This document shows positions 10,911 to 20,500 of a DNA stretch of 64,000 nt, in pieces. Each line of letters begins with the position of its first letter. The first letter of the stretch is position 1. The notes under the pieces were generated by a model, which was not told where the DNA came from, did not search any database, and saw only the letters and a program-made list of their open reading frames with translations. This stretch comes from Ryuthela nishihirai (lineage: Eukaryota; Arthropoda; Arachnida; Araneae; Heptathelidae). The stretch is taken from contig JAWZYU010000025.1 in NCBI GenBank assembly GCA_038380435.1, forward strand, positions 25,582,707 to 25,646,706. Reading direction: 5' to 3'. The position numbers and the translations under genes were made by a program.

Positions 10911-11857
10911 CAGTCGCTCAAAAAAGTATCCGAACACTGTGATTGACTACTGAATTCAAAAAAAGTATCTGGAGCGTGTACTTCAACTGTACACGGTTCA
11001 GTCGTGTGCAGTTACTGCACACGCTCCAGTTTGCTGTGAACGGTAACTGCACACGCTCAATATTTCTGTGAGTGGGCCAACACGAGCCAGGTTTTTGTGT
11101 GGCCCACACGATTCAATGTGCTGTGAACATTCACCGCAACCGCTCCAGTTTGCTGTGAAAGGTAACTGCACACGCTCAATATTTCTGTGAGTGGGCCCAC
11201 ACGATCCAGGTTTTTGTGAGCTCACACGATTCAATGTGCTGTGAACATTAACCGCAACCGCTCCAGTTTGCTGTGAACGGTAACTGCACACGCTCCATAT
11301 TCATTGCATTATATATTCATACGCATTTGATATATATAAAAATCCGAACACTAGGTTGATTACAGAAGTCAGAAAAAATATCTGGCAACGTTTTTTTTAG
11401 AAATTAGCGATCTGGCAACCTTCGTGTCACGTGACACGAAGGTTGCCAGATCACTAATTTCTAAAAAAAAAATCGTTGCCAAATATTTTTTTGAATTCTG
11501 TAATCAAACATAGTGTTCGGATTTTTTTTAATATGTATAATGCGTATGAATATATAATACAATGAATATGGAGCGTGTGCAGTTACCGTTCACAGCAAAC
11601 TGGAGCGGTTGCGGTTAATGTTCACAGCACATTGAATCGTGTGAGCTCACAAAAACCTGGATCGTGTGGGCCCACTCACAGAAATATTGATCGTGTGCAG
11701 TTACCGTTCACAGCAAACTGGAGCGTGTGCAGTTACTGCACACGTTCCAGTTTGCTGTGAACGGTAACTGGAGCGTGTACAGTTGCTGTACACGCTCCAG
11801 ATATTTTTTTGAATTCTGTAATCAACCATAGTGTTCGGATAATTTTTTCAGCGACTG
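10911..11857. mobile_element. MITE-1, giant palindromic form with 118-bp arm repeats
   Basis: Ends CAGTCGCTCAAAAAAGTATC and its complement, flanked by TA (10909-10910 and 11858-11859). From the outside in: terminal repeat; arm of 118-bp units carrying CAGTTTGCTGTGAACGGTAA; an AT segment with ATATTCATACGCAT; and a central hairpin (about 11340-11525) that is itself a near-complete short MITE-1 with CTTCGTGTCACGTGACACGAAG at its dyad. The arms mirror each other over ~940 bp. Non-coding; mobilisation by a Tc1/mariner-type transposase is inferred from ends and TA. Confidence 0.9.
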
Positions 11858-11967
11858 TACCTACTGTATTTGGTTTCCATAAAACTTTTCTCATGCAACC
11901 GGCAGATTCATCTAACCGAAAATCTCGATTCTCCATAAATAACGGATAACCGGGAATTACTGTATTA

Positions 11968-12796
11968 GGGTTGTGGGTTGTTTTACCTCTGAGCGGCACT
12001 TTTTTGCACACCATGGGCTAAATGGCCAGGTCACATGGACCCCGAAGGCTCAGAGAAGGTTGGGGGAGGTGACCTACTGGAACAGCTGTTGGGAGGCAGA
12101 TGGTAGCCTCCCGTCAAGGCCATCCAGCGTGTTCTTTAACGTTGGATTGTTTTACCTCTGAGCGGCACTTTTTTGCACACCATGGGCTAAATGGCAGGTC
12201 ACATGGACCCCGAAGGCTCAGAGAAAGTTGGGGGAGATGACCCACTTGAACAGCTGTTGGCAGACAGATGGTAGCCTCCCGTCAAGGCCATCCAGCGTGT
12301 TCTTTAACGTTGGATTGTTTTACCTCTGAGCGGCACTTTTTTGCACACCATGGGCTAAATGGCCAGGTCACATGGATCTCGAAGGCTCAGAGAAGGTTGG
12401 GGGAGGTGACCTACTGGAACAGCTGTTGGGAGGCAGATGGTAGCCTCCCGTCAAGACCATCCAGCGTGTTCTTTAACGTTGGATTGTTTTGTCTCTGAGC
12501 GGCACTTTTTTGCACACCATGGGCTAAATGGCCAGGTCACATAAGACCCCGAAGGCTCAGAGAAAGTTGGGGGAGATGCCCACTGGAACAGCTGTTGGCA
12601 GACAGATGGTAGCCTCCCGTCAAGGCCATCCAGCGTGTTCTTTAATGTGCACAGGGTATGTCTCCCCGCACACGGAGCCACGGCTGAACGTCCCATTCGA
12701 TGGGCCGGGAATCTCAACGCTGACCCAGCTGGGACTCGAACCTGGGAACTGCAGATTACGAGTCCGGCACCCTACCGACTGAGCCACCCCCGCCCC
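11968..12796 (-). mobile_element. SINE-A multimer (four 3' units) with one TSD
   Basis: Reverse strand. Units start at about 11970, 12141, 12309 and 12478 (168-169 bp spacing), each running from the tail through GTGTTCTTTAAC and rejoining at AACGTTGGATTGTTTTACC. The last continues into a shortened central domain and the tRNA head. ACTGTATTA flanks the block at 11959-11967 and 12797-12805. Units 1 and 3 share GGAGGTGACCTACTGG while 2 and 4 share AAAGTTGGGGGAGATG, so the array is a doubled dimer. Confidence 0.9.
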
Positions 12797-12799
12797 ACT

Positions 12800-12960
12800 G
12801 TATTACGGAATTTCGACGATATGTCAATGGGAATCTAATTTCGAAGCTATATAACTTCTAAACATTTAATGAAAAAATGTGACTGAAAATAAATTAACGT
12901 CGTATTATATTTAATTCTCGATTTTTAACATTATTCCTCCAGTACGCAAATAGATTTTGA
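12800..12960. repeat. Rep-C fragment
   Basis: Matches the left-arm orientation of the fold-back at 15880-16422: CAATGGGAATCTAA, TATATAACTTCTAAA, AAAAATGTGACTG, TTCTCGATTTTTAACA in the same order. Diverged. 12961-13190 is AT-rich with nothing else recognised. Confidence 0.6.
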
Positions 12961-13190
12961 AGCTGCAATATTAAACAATAAATTATCTTGTTTTATAAAA
13001 ATTGTTTATAATTGTTTAATACTGCAATAATCATTACGTAAACACATGAAATATGATTTATTTTATTAAATGGTTTGAAACGATATTTATTATTTAAGTG
13101 TTAATTAATTTTCGAGGGAAATTGTTATCACACGTTATTGTTGTGAAATATTCTACCTTCCGTAATTCTTGAAATACTAAACATATTATT

Positions 13191-13576
13191 AAGTTGGGTT
13201 GTTTTTACCTCTGAGCTCAGTCGGCACCGCACCAAGCTCGTAATCTGTATTTCCCAGGTTCGAGTCCCAGCTGGGTCAGCATTGAGACTTATCTCCGCCA
13301 AATTCCCCGTCCTGCCCACGGTCAGTAGGGGACTTGAAAACCTATTTCAACCTATGGGCTTGAAAAGGCCGCCGTCCGTCGGATGGATCGTTAAGCCGTG
13401 GCCCCGCGTGCGGGAGAGACATACCCTGTGCACTCTAAAGAACACGCTGGATGGCCTTGATTCCCATCAAGAGCATACACTATGGCCTTGATGTTGGTTG
13501 ACATCAAGGCCATAGTGTATAACCTTCGGGGTCCATGTAACCTGTCAAAAAAGTGCCTCTCAGAGGTAAAAACAAC
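13191..13576 (+). mobile_element. SINE-A, rearranged forward copy
   Basis: A short reverse tail piece (GTTGGGTTGTTTTTACCTCT) is fused to a forward copy at CTCAGTCGGCACCGCACC. The copy lacks part of its 3' region, replaced by a perfect hairpin (13475-13520), and ends GAGGTAAAAACAACCCAAT. It abuts the next copy tail to tail. Confidence 0.8.
13475..13520. repeat. Perfect 20-bp hairpin
   Basis: ATACACTATGGCCTTGATGT (13475-13494) and its exact complement (13501-13520) are separated by six bases. Part of the stem (GGCCTTGA) comes from the SINE-A 3' region. Confidence 0.9.
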
Positions 13577-13956
13577 CCAATCCTCTGAGCGGCACTTTTT
13601 TATACACAATGAGCTATATGGCCAGGTCACATGGACCCCGAAGGCTCAGAGAAGGTTGGGGGAGGAGACCCATTGGAACAGCTGTTAGGAGACAGATGGT
13701 AGCCTCCCGTCAAGGCCATCCAGCGTGTTCTTTAACGTGCACAAGGTATGGCTCTCTCCCGCACACGGGGCCACGGCTTAACGTCCCATCCGACGGACGG
13801 CGACCATTCCTAGCTCACCGGTGTCCCCTACTGACCGTGGGCAGGGCTGGGAGTTTTGCGGAGATGAATCTCAACGTTGACCCAGCTGGGACACGAACCT
13901 GGGAACTGCAAATTACGAGCCTTAGAGAGCTGTTGACTGGGCCACCCCCACCCCAA
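13577..13956 (-). mobile_element. SINE-A, near full length, missing tail
   Basis: Reverse copy starting at CCTCTGAGCGGCAC directly against the previous forward copy, running to the tRNA head complement (GCCACCCCCACCCC). Together they form an inverted pair. Confidence 0.85.
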
Positions 13957-14378
13957 AAGCAAATATTGGCAAAACTTTATTAAAATATGCAGAATATTTG
14001 TTTTATTACAAGCCGTCGAAATATATTTTAATGTGACCTTAGAGGTTAATAATTTTAACATGTATATTTTTCAAATAAATGTGCTTCTAATTAAAACTTT
14101 TGCATGATTTAATATCATTTAAGGCATTTTTTCCCTAACATATTCTACCCTATTTAAAAGTCGTCAACCAGTGTCCAAAGGTTATTAGCTTTAAAAAGCA
14201 TCTGTTTAAAATTAAATTTAAATGCATCATTAAGGCCTTAAAACCAAAAGTATTTTCTAAAACAAATTTGCATTTGTCACGAAAAAGAAAATAGTTTTCG
14301 AAGGGACCGTGAAATCATTCTTTCAACTAATGCTACAAAAAACAAAATCTGAATGCTCTTACGTTTCCAAAAATAAGG
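13957..14378. other. Intergenic, AT-rich
   Basis: AT-rich spacer; nothing recognised. Confidence 0.45.
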
Positions 14379-14380
14379 TA

Positions 14381-15175
14381 CAGTCGCTCAAAAAAGTATC
14401 CGAACACTATGGTTGATTACAGAATTCAGGAAAAAATATCTCGCAACGAATTTTTTTAGAAATTAGTGATCTGGCAACCCTTCGTGTCAAGGTTGCCAGA
14501 TCACTAATTTCTAAAAAAAAGTCGTTGCGAGATATTTTTTCTGAATTCTGTAATCAACCATAGTGTTCGGATACTTTTTAATATATATAATGCGTATGAA
14601 TATATAATGCAATGAATATGGAGCGTGTGCAGTTAACGTTCACAGAAAACTGGAGCGGTTGCGATTAATGTTCACAGCACATTGAATCGTGTGAGCTCAC
14701 AAAAACCTGGATCGTGTGGACCCATTCACAGAAATATTAAGCGTGTGCAGTTACCGTTCACAGCAAACTGGAGCGGTTGCGGTTTATGTTCACAGCACAT
14801 TGAATCGTGTGTGCTCACAAAAACTGCATCGTGTGGGCCCACTCACAGAAATATTGAGCGTGTGCAGTTACCGTTCACAGCAAACTGGAGCGGTTGCGGT
14901 TAATGTTCACAGCAAACTGGAGCGGTTGCGGTTAATGTTCACAGCACATTGAATCGTGTGAGCTCACAAAAACCTGGATCGTGTGGGCCCACTCACAGAA
15001 ATATTGAGCGTGTGCAGTTACCTTTCACAGCAAACTGGAGCGTGTGCCGTAACTGCACACGCTCCAGTTTGCTGTGAACGGTAACTGGAGCGTGTACAGT
15101 TGCTGTACACACTCCAGATATTTTTTCTGAATTCTGTAATCAACCATAGTGTTCGGATACTTTTTTGAGCGACTG
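14381..15175. mobile_element. MITE-1, one-sided array form
   Basis: TA at 14379-14380 and 15176-15177. A short MITE-1 core (14381-14575) with a slightly shortened dyad is followed by ATGCGTATGAATATATAATG, then 118-bp units (GCGTGTGCAGTTACCGTTCA) to about 15020, and the right terminal repeat. One unit is partly duplicated (GAGCGGTTGCGGTTAATG twice at 14889-14940). Unlike the copy at 10911, only the right side carries the array. Confidence 0.9.
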
Positions 15176-15177
15176 TA

Positions 15178-15625
15178 ATACAACGAATTAAGCATTTTTT
15201 ACGAAAACGCTTTTCTAGTCTTTCGAAAAAGTTATTTCATATCCTGAAAACCGAAAGAGATTTACTAAAACTGAATAAGAACGAAACAAAATAAAAGTGT
15301 CCCAAAGAATTTCCGAAAGAAATAAATCTAAACTGTTTTAAAGTTTCCCTTACTAAAACTTTTGTTTTAGTAAGAGGAACTTATTGTAACTTGCACCGCA
15401 GTTATTGACATGCAGTTAATGACAGGAAGAAAAGTATCCAGACTTAAAAACAAACATATTTACTAAGAAAATGCAATCCCTTCTCTGATAAATATAGAAT
15501 TCTTATTTTTAAAAAAGGAAAAAAAAAACGAGTTTTTCTTCTTCGTTTCGAATATAAATCGAGACTGCTAATATAAACGTTTTTAACAATCACACTCTTA
15601 ATTTCGGTTAAATGAAAACGCCTAG
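15178..15625. other. Intergenic, AT-rich
   Basis: No repeat family or gene recognised. Confidence 0.45.
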
Positions 15626-15626
15626 G

Positions 15627-15796
15627 ATAAATATACTGTTTATAATATGAATATAAAGTTTTGTCATGAATAAATATACTGTTTATAATATGAATATAAA
15701 GTTTTGTCATGGATAAATATACTGTTTATAATAAGAATATAAAGTTTTGTCATGGATAAATATACTGTTTATAATATGAATATAAAGTTTTGTCAT
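15627..15796. repeat. 43-bp tandem repeat, ~4 copies
   Basis: Unit ATAAATATACTGTTTATAAT then ATGAATATAAAGTTTTGTCATGG; three complete copies plus a partial one, almost identical. Confidence 0.9.
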
Positions 15797-15879
15797 TTTT
15801 CCAACATTAGTTCTCTCTAAGAGTGGAATTTCGAACTAGTGGAAAATTCAGAAATTGCGAATCGTAATGCCCTTGTTTA

Positions 15880-16422
15880 CATAAATTAAAAAACTTCCCT
15901 ATATTATCTTAATGGGAAACTAACATCTCTATAACTTCTAAAATAAGTTTTTTTTTTCGAAAAATGTGATTGCAGATAAAGATCTCAATCAAATAAATCA
16001 GTATCTCGATTTCCAACAATATTCGTTCAGTATTTAATGAGTTATGGAAGTTTGAATATTTAGTGATAACAATATCAGCCACAAAAATTGACTTCTGAAG
16101 TTAATTAAAACTTGGTAGTAAGTATTGTATCAAAGTGTTTAATAAAATAAGTTTGTATTTTAGAATTTTATGTAAAGAATTCTTTCACTATTCAGTTTTG
16201 TATAAGTTTCCTAAGACCGGCATTGCTGTTGTTAAATATTCAAACTTCCATAACTCATTAAATACTGAACGAATATTGTTGAAAATCGAGATATTGATTT
16301 ATTTGATTGATATCTTTATCCGCAATCACATTTTTCAAAACAAAAAAACTTATTTTAAAAGTTATATAGCTTTGACGTTAGCTTCCCATTGACTTAACAT
16401 AAGGATTTTCCTTAATTTATGA
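15880..16422. mobile_element. Rep-C fold-back element
   Basis: Two inverted arms of about 180-190 bp (15880-16062 and 16232-16422) around a ~170-bp AT-rich spacer. Shared blocks include AAAAATGTGATTGC, ATCAATCAAATAAATCA, AACAATATTCGTTCAGTATT and GAGTTATGGAAGTTTGAATA. Related single arms occur at 12800, 38275, 47712, 51480 and 51780. No transposase; class unknown. Confidence 0.8.
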
Positions 16423-16740
16423 AAACCAGTGCATATTTTATTACTATTTATTCAATCCAAAAAGGATTTTTTCCCATTTATTTCTTAAAGCAAAAACTTC
16501 GAATGTATACCGACTGACAAATTGAAAATAATTTCTGATATTTTTTGAAAGCGAATGTGCAAATATAGCCACAAATTCTACAGAAATCTGCTCCTTTTGT
16601 CGACATGCCTCTTGTCGAAAACTCATATAGAATAACCCATTCACTGTATTTTAAAAACACATCAAAATCAGCAACGCTCTCATAAGACCAACCTCTCTTC
16701 GATCCGCATCATCTCTGCTCACCATCCGATGTTTTAACTA
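16423..16740. other. Intergenic; candidate intron downstream of exon 1
   Basis: If the exon at 16788-16885 is real, this AT-rich sequence is the start of its first intron (minus strand). No second exon is recognised. Confidence 0.35.
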
Positions 16741-16787
16741 ACCCCAAAACTATCCCACAAGAGCCCCTGCAAGTTGCTTTCACCTAC

Positions 16788-16882
16788 CTGACATCCTAGA
16801 TGCGGGGAGATGGATAAAAGATCGAGAGATGCAGAGGAAATTCTCCGACGTGCGCTTGATCCACTGCAGCGACCGTACCCTG
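16788..16882 (-). other. Candidate first exon (5' UTR plus start codon)
   Basis: Minus strand. About 30 nt below the TATA box the sequence runs without any ATG until AGGATGTCAG (ATG at 16794-16792), directly followed by GTAGGT, a good splice donor. The coding part of exon 1 would be Met-Ser plus one base (phase 1), with the intron starting at 16787. The promoter geometry, single first ATG and donor agree, but the product cannot be named and no later exon is identified. The overlapping 118-residue minus-strand frame (16734-17090) starts upstream of the TATA box and is probably chance. Confidence 0.5.
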
Positions 16883-16904
16883 GGTCGAGTGGTCCGCCGT
16901 CTGG

Positions 16905-16990
16905 GGTTATATAGGGCCACAGTTTTGGGGCGAGACGCGCACTTCTGAGAGAGCACAACACACACACCCAACTCGCTGTGACGTCACCGA
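16905..16990 (-). promoter_or_regulatory. TATA box and CRE-like site of a minus-strand promoter
   Basis: The minus strand reads CCTATATAACC at 16915-16905, a canonical TATA box, placing the start of transcription near 16880. About 70 bp upstream is GTGACGTCAC (16978-16987), a perfect palindrome containing the CREB/ATF site TGACGTCA. The surrounding 16740-17090 is far richer in GC than its neighbours and contains none of the window's repeats. A cAMP/stress-responsive promoter is inferred. Confidence 0.55.
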
Positions 16991-17099
16991 GCGCGGAGGC
17001 ACATCTTTCGACGCTCTTCCCACACGAGTCAGGGATTACGCTTGTCGCGCGGAGAACTGCGCTCCGGCCTCGCGGCGATTCGCTCGTCATTTTTTTAAG

Positions 17100-17274
17100 T
17101 TTTATTTCGTATTCTGACCTTTTTCTTTTACCATTTTTTTTTTATTTTTTCCCCCCGATTTTGGGAAAGAATTTCTTTTTCAGAGTTTCCGATTTTTATT
17201 AATTTTTATTAGGATTATTTACTAATTCTATCATTTGCGGCTGTTAATTATTGCTGTTTTTTTGATTTAGTTGA
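17100..17274. other. T-rich spacer
   Basis: Long T and C runs, no feature. It lies upstream of the candidate promoter and before the split SINE. Confidence 0.4.
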
Positions 17275-17505
17275 TTTGTTTTACCTCTGAGTGACAGTGA
17301 CTCATAGTGACAGAGACTCATACATACATTACCTCATAGTGACAGAAACTCATAGTCAGAGTGACTTTTTTGTGCACAATGGGCTAAATGGACGGGTCAC
17401 AAGGACCCCAAAGACTCAGAGAAAATAGTGTAAGTGGACCACAAGTCAGTTAGGAGACAGATGTAAATCTCCTCCGTCAGACCATCTAGCGTGTTCTTTA
17501 GTACT
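17275..17505 (-). mobile_element. SINE-A 3' half, left flank of the 34-bp satellite
   Basis: An old reverse copy: TTTTACCTCTGAG (followed by a short GACAGTGACTCATA repeat), GACTTTTTTGTGCACAATGG, GCTAAATGG, GGACCCCAAAGACTCAGAGA, CAGTTAGGAGACAGATG, CATCTAGCGTGTTCTTTA. Normal copies continue with ACGTGCACAGGGTATGGCTC; here the satellite takes over exactly at that point. Confidence 0.9.
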
Positions 17506-20500
17506 GAGTGAAAGAGAGTGAAAGAGAGTGAAAAAGAAAGTGAAAGATAGTGAAAGAGAGTGAAAGAGAGAGTCATACTCTGAGTATGACTCTCTCTTTC
17601 ACTCTCCTACACACAGAGTATGACTCTCTCTTTCACTCTCCTACACACAGAGTATGACTCTCTCTTTCACTCTCCTACACACAGAGTATGACTCTCTCTT
17701 TCACTCTCCTACACACAGAGTATGACTCTCTCTTTCACTCTCCGACGCACAGAGTATGACTCTCACTTTCACTCTCCTACACACAGAGTATGACTCTCTC
17801 TTTCACTCTCCTACACACAGAGTATGACTCTCTCTTTCACTCTCCGACACACAGAGTATGACTCTCTCTTTCACTCTCCTACACACAGAGTATGACTCTC
17901 TCTTTCACTCTCCGACGCACAGAGTATGACTCTCACTTTCACTCTCCTACACACAGAGTATGACTCTCTCTTTCACTCTCCTACACACAGAGTATGATTC
18001 TCTCTTTCACTCTCCTACACACAGAGTATGACTCTCTCTTTCACTCTCCGACGCACAGAGTATGACTCTCACTTTCACTCTCCTACACACAGAGTATGAC
18101 TCTCTCTTTCACTCTCCTACACACAGAGTATGACTCTCTCTTTCACTCTCCGACACACAGAGTATGACTCTCTCTTTCACTCTCCTACACACAGAGTATG
18201 ACTCTCTCTTTCACTCTCCGACGCACAGAGTATGACTCTCACTTTCACTCTCCTACACACAGAGTATGACTCTCTCTTTCACTCTCCTACACACAGAGTA
18301 TGATTCTCTCTTTCACTCTCCTACACACAGAGTATGACTCTCCCTTTCACTCTAATACACACACAGAGTATTACTCTCTTTCTCACTCTCCGACGCAGAC
18401 AGTATGACTCTCTCACTCTCCTACACACAGAGTATGACTCTCTCTCTCACTCTCCTACACACAGAGTATGACTCTCTCTTTCACTCTCCTACACACAGAG
18501 TATGACTCTCTCTTTCACTCTCCTACACACAGAGTATGATTCTCTCTTTCACTCTCGTACACACAGAGTATGACTCTCTCACTCTCCTACACACAGAGTA
18601 TGACTCTCTCTCTCACTCTCCTACACACAGAGTATGACTCTCTCTTTCACTCTCCTACACACAGAGTATGACTCTCTCTTTCACTCTCCTACACACAGAG
18701 TATGATTCTCTCTTTCACTCTCGTACACACAGAGTATGACTCTCTCTTTCACTCTCCTACACACAGAGTATGACTCTCTCTTTCACTCTACTACACACAG
18801 AGTATGATTCTCTCTTTCACTCTCGTACACACAGAGTATGACTCTCTCTTTCACTCTCCTATACACAGAGTATGACTCTCTCTTTCACTCTCCTACACAC
18901 AGAGTATGACTCTCTCTTTCACTCTCCTACACACAGAGTATGACTCTCTCTTTCACTCTCCTACACACAGAGTATGATTCTCTCTTTCACTCTCCTACAC
19001 ACAGAGTATGACTCTCCCTTTCACTCTAATACACACAGAGTATGACTCTCTTTCTCACTCTCCGACGCAGACAGTATGACTCTCTCACTGTCCTACACAC
19101 AGAGTATGACTCTCTCTTTCACTCTCCTACACACAGAGTATGACTCTCTCTTTCACTCTCCTACACACAGAGTATGACTCTCTCTTTCACTCTCCTACAC
19201 ACAGAGTATGACTCTCTTTCACTCTCCTACACACAGAGTACGACTCTCTCTTTCACTCTACTACACACAGAGTATGATTCTCTCTTTCACTCTCCTACAC
19301 ACAGAGTATGACTCTCTCTCTCACTCTCCTACACACAGAGTATGATTCTCTCTTTCACTCTCCTACATACAGAGTACGACTCTCTCTTTCACCCTAGTAC
19401 ACACAGAGTATGATTCTCTCTTTCACTCTCCTACACACAGAGTATGACTCTCTCTTTCACTCTCCTACACACAGAGTATGACTCTCTCTTTCACTCTCCT
19501 ACACGCAGACTATGACTCTCTCTTTCACTCTCCTACCCACAGAGTATGACTCTCTCTTTCACTCTCCTACACACAGAGTATGACTCTCTCTTTCACTCTC
19601 CTACACACAGAGTATTATCTCTCTTTTTCACTCTCCTACACACAGAGTATGACTCTCTCTTTCACTCTCCTACACACAGAGTATGACTCTCTATTTCACT
19701 CTCCTACACACAGAGTATGACTCTCTCTTTCACTCTCCTACACACAGAGTATGACTCTCTTTTTCACTCTCCTACACACAGAGTATGACTCTCTCTTTCA
19801 CTCTCCTACACACAGGGTATGACTCTCTTTTTCACTCTCCTACACACAGAGTATGACTCTCTCTTTCACTCTCCGACGCACAGAGTATGACTCTCTCTTT
19901 CACTCTCCGACGCACAGAGTATGACTCTCTCACTCTCCTACACACAGAGTATGACTCTCTCTTTCACTCTCCTACACACAGAGTATGATTCTCTTTTTCA
20001 CTCTCCTACACACAGAGTACGACTCTCTCTTTCACTCTATTACACACAGAGTATGACTCTCTCACTCTCCTACACACAGAGTATGACTCTCTCTTTCACT
20101 CTCCTACACACAGAGTACGACTCTCTCTTTCACTCTACTACACACAGAGTATGATTCTCTCTTTCACTCTCGTACACACAGAGTATGACTCTCTCTTTCA
20201 CTCTCCTACACACAGAGTATGATTCTCTCTTTCACTCTCCTACACACAGAGTATGACTCTCCCTTTCACTCTAATACACACACAGAGTATGACTCTCTTT
20301 CTCACTCTCCGACGCAGACAGTATGACTCTCTCACTCTCCTACACACAGAGTATGACTCTCTCTTTCACTCTCCTACACACAGAGTATGACTCTCTCTTT
20401 CACTCTTCTACACACAGAGTATGACTCTCTTTCACTCTCCTACACACAGAGTACGACTCTCTCTTTCACTCTACTACACACAGAATATGACTCTCTCTTT

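Noticed and set aside
16734..17090. 118-residue minus-strand protein over the promoter
   Set aside because: It starts upstream of the TATA box and spans the predicted start site; the GC-rich composition explains the open frame.
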